A stretch of DNA of 5,599 nucleotides. Origin: Bacteroidetes/Chlorobi group bacterium ChocPot_Mid. GTDB lineage: Bacteria > Bacteroidota > Ignavibacteria > Kapaibacteriales > UBA2268. Made by a program: the position numbers and the translations under genes. This document shows, one piece after another, positions 4,531-5,599 of this stretch; position 1 is the stretch's first letter, and the number at the start of each line of letters is the position of its first letter. The stretch spans positions 1 through 5,599 of the forward strand of contig RCNQ01000358.1 of the NCBI GenBank assembly GCA_003731675.1, read 5' to 3'. The notes beneath the pieces were generated by a model that had not been told where the DNA came from, searched no databases, and was given only the letters and a program-made list of their open reading frames with translations.

Positions 4531-5599
4531 ATGTTAAAAAAAATTACGATTATTATTATTGCTTTTATAGCATTTATTGTTTATTCAAATGCGCAGTACT
4601 TTCCTGATTTATCCGGAAAGAAATATGAGAATTTGAATTATTATGACTACAAAAATGCTTTCGAAAATTGGGCAAAAGACAAAGACCTGTCAAAAGTTAA
4701 GGGTTGGAAATGGTATCAACGATTTCTATGGCAAAACGAAAATCAGGTAAATGCCGATGGTTCATTCCCTGAATTGAGACAAAGTGCAAAATCTTATGAG
4801 GAGATGATGCAGTTAAGCAAATCAAAAAAGGAACGCTTACAGGCACAATCCGGTTGGGTTCCTTTGGGACCATATACTCCCGGAAAATCTTATGACACTA
4901 TTTCTTGTCATGGAAATGGAAGAATAAATTGCGTGGCGTTCCACCCTACTAATCCAGATGTTATGTGGGTTGGTGCACCAAATGGTGGTGTATGGAAAAC
5001 CGATAATTCTGGAAAAACATGGAGACCATTGACCGACAACCTACCTACAATCAGTATCTCAGATATAGCTGTGGACCCTAAAAATGGTGATATATTATAT
5101 ATTGCTTTAGGTGATTTCGACACTATGGGATGGATACAAAATGGTAATGCAATGGGTGTATTCAAATCAACTGATGCTGGTGAAACATGGAATCCAACAG
5201 GACTTTCATATACATCATCTACATTTAATTTTTCTTATATAAGAAAAATTATTATACATCCAGAAAATTCAAATAATTTGGTTGCCGCAGGTAGCAGAGG
5301 AATCTGGAAATCAACTGATGCAGGAGAAACATGGAAATATATTCTTGATACTTTATTGATATGTGATTTGAAACAGAATCCTAAGGAGCCGAATATTTTG
5401 TATGCCGCAACAAGATGGTTCTATAATATTTTCAGCACTTCAGGTGTAATCAAATCAACAGACTTCGGTGAAACATGGAACAGGTTGAATACAGGCATAC
5501 CACCTACAACATTAGTTACAAGAACGGCAGTTGCAGTTTCGCCTGTTAATCCCAACAATGTCTTTGCATTAGCTGTAAGGGCTTCTGGAAACGGCTTTT
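4531..5599 (+). CDS. Secreted Asp-box (BNR/sortilin-like) repeat protein, N-terminal 356 residues
   Basis: The frame is open from ATG 4531 to the right edge. An AGGTG at 4522-4526 lies 4 bp upstream. A signal peptide is clear: MLKK, isoleucine-rich residues 5-17 and SNA-Q as cleavage site (21/22). A spacer of about 100 polar residues follows, then GRINCVAFHPTNPDVMWVG (about 134-152), the usual first strand of these beta-propellers. Four repeats carry Asp boxes. Three are canonical S-T-D-x-G-E-T-W boxes: 213-220, 261-268 and 309-316. The first, TDNSGKTW (157-164), has Asn at the usual Asp position. Each ends a GVWK/GVFK/GIWK/GVIK strand. Such propellers occur in sialidases, xyloglucanases and VPS10/sortilin-like adhesins. 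No catalytic residues can be assigned here. In related bacteria these proteins are often type IX secretion cargo with a C-terminal sorting domain, which would lie beyond the window. It follows the lipoprotein gene by 20 bp. Confidence 0.88.
   Translation, partial: MLKKITIIIIAFIAFIVYSNAQYFPDLSGKKYENLNYYDYKNAFENWAKDKDLSKVKGWKWYQRFLWQNENQVNADGSFPELRQSAKSYEEMMQLSKSKKERLQAQSGWVPLGPYTPGKSYDTISCHGNGRINCVAFHPTNPDVMWVGAPNGGVWKTDNSGKTWRPLTDNLPTISISDIAVDPKNGDILYIALGDFDTMGWIQNGNAMGVFKSTDAGETWNPTGLSYTSSTFNFSYIRKIIIHPENSNNLVAAGSRGIWKSTDAGETWKYILDTLLICDLKQNPKEPNILYAATRWFYNIFSTSGVIKSTDFGETWNRLNTGIPPTTLVTRTAVAVSPVNPNNVFALAVRASGNGF

Noticed and set aside
4511..4539. TTGACA just after the lipoprotein stop as a promoter for the propeller gene
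   Set aside because: At 17-bp spacing the -10 position would fall inside the coding region past the ATG, so it cannot lead to this start.
4908..5165. Minus-strand open frame opposite the propeller gene
   Set aside because: It is the shadow of a strongly supported coding frame with Asp-box repeats, and has no start signal of its own.

Overview
The window is AT-rich DNA. It suggests a bacterium of the Bacteroidota/Chlorobiota/Ignavibacteriota group. The basis is secreted Asp-box repeat proteins, exported low-GC proteins of unknown function and Shine-Dalgarno-led genes. This placement is an inference from gene style, as no taxonomic marker gene is present.

Layout. Positions 1-1208 (minus strand) hold most of an exported phosphodiester glycosidase (NAGPA/DUF2233) whose C-terminus lies beyond the left edge. 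A 115-bp divergent promoter region separates it from a complete crotonase-family enoyl-CoA hydratase (1324-2106). That gene ends inside a 98-bp array of fourteen degenerate 7-bp units (2100-2197), which turns into a strongly purine-rich tract. Next is a signal-peptide protein of unknown function (2322-2979). A single-base frameshift at an A6 run separates its export signal from its body. A 283-bp gap follows, with a weak hairpin/T-tract terminator and then a palindromic operator region. These lead into a type II toxin-antitoxin pair: a Phd/YefM antitoxin (3263-3553) and a RelE/ParE toxin (3537-3845) that overlap by 17 bp. Three heptamers of the same family, in inverted orientation, cover the toxin stop and the ribosome-binding site of a lipoprotein (3872-4510). 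Only 20 bp later begins a large secreted Asp-box (BNR/sortilin-like) repeat protein (4531 to past 5599).

How the parts fit. The glycosidase and the hydratase are independent. The toxin-antitoxin pair is one translationally coupled, probably self-repressing operon. The lipoprotein and the repeat protein look co-transcribed and both act outside the cytoplasm. The broken gene and the toxin-antitoxin pair sit between two inversely oriented heptamer arrays, so that 1.7-kb block looks like an accessory segment. The items most worth a second look are the stop-codon-spanning heptamer arrays, the frameshift and the operator architecture. I found no convincing new defence or mobile system beyond the toxin-antitoxin module.
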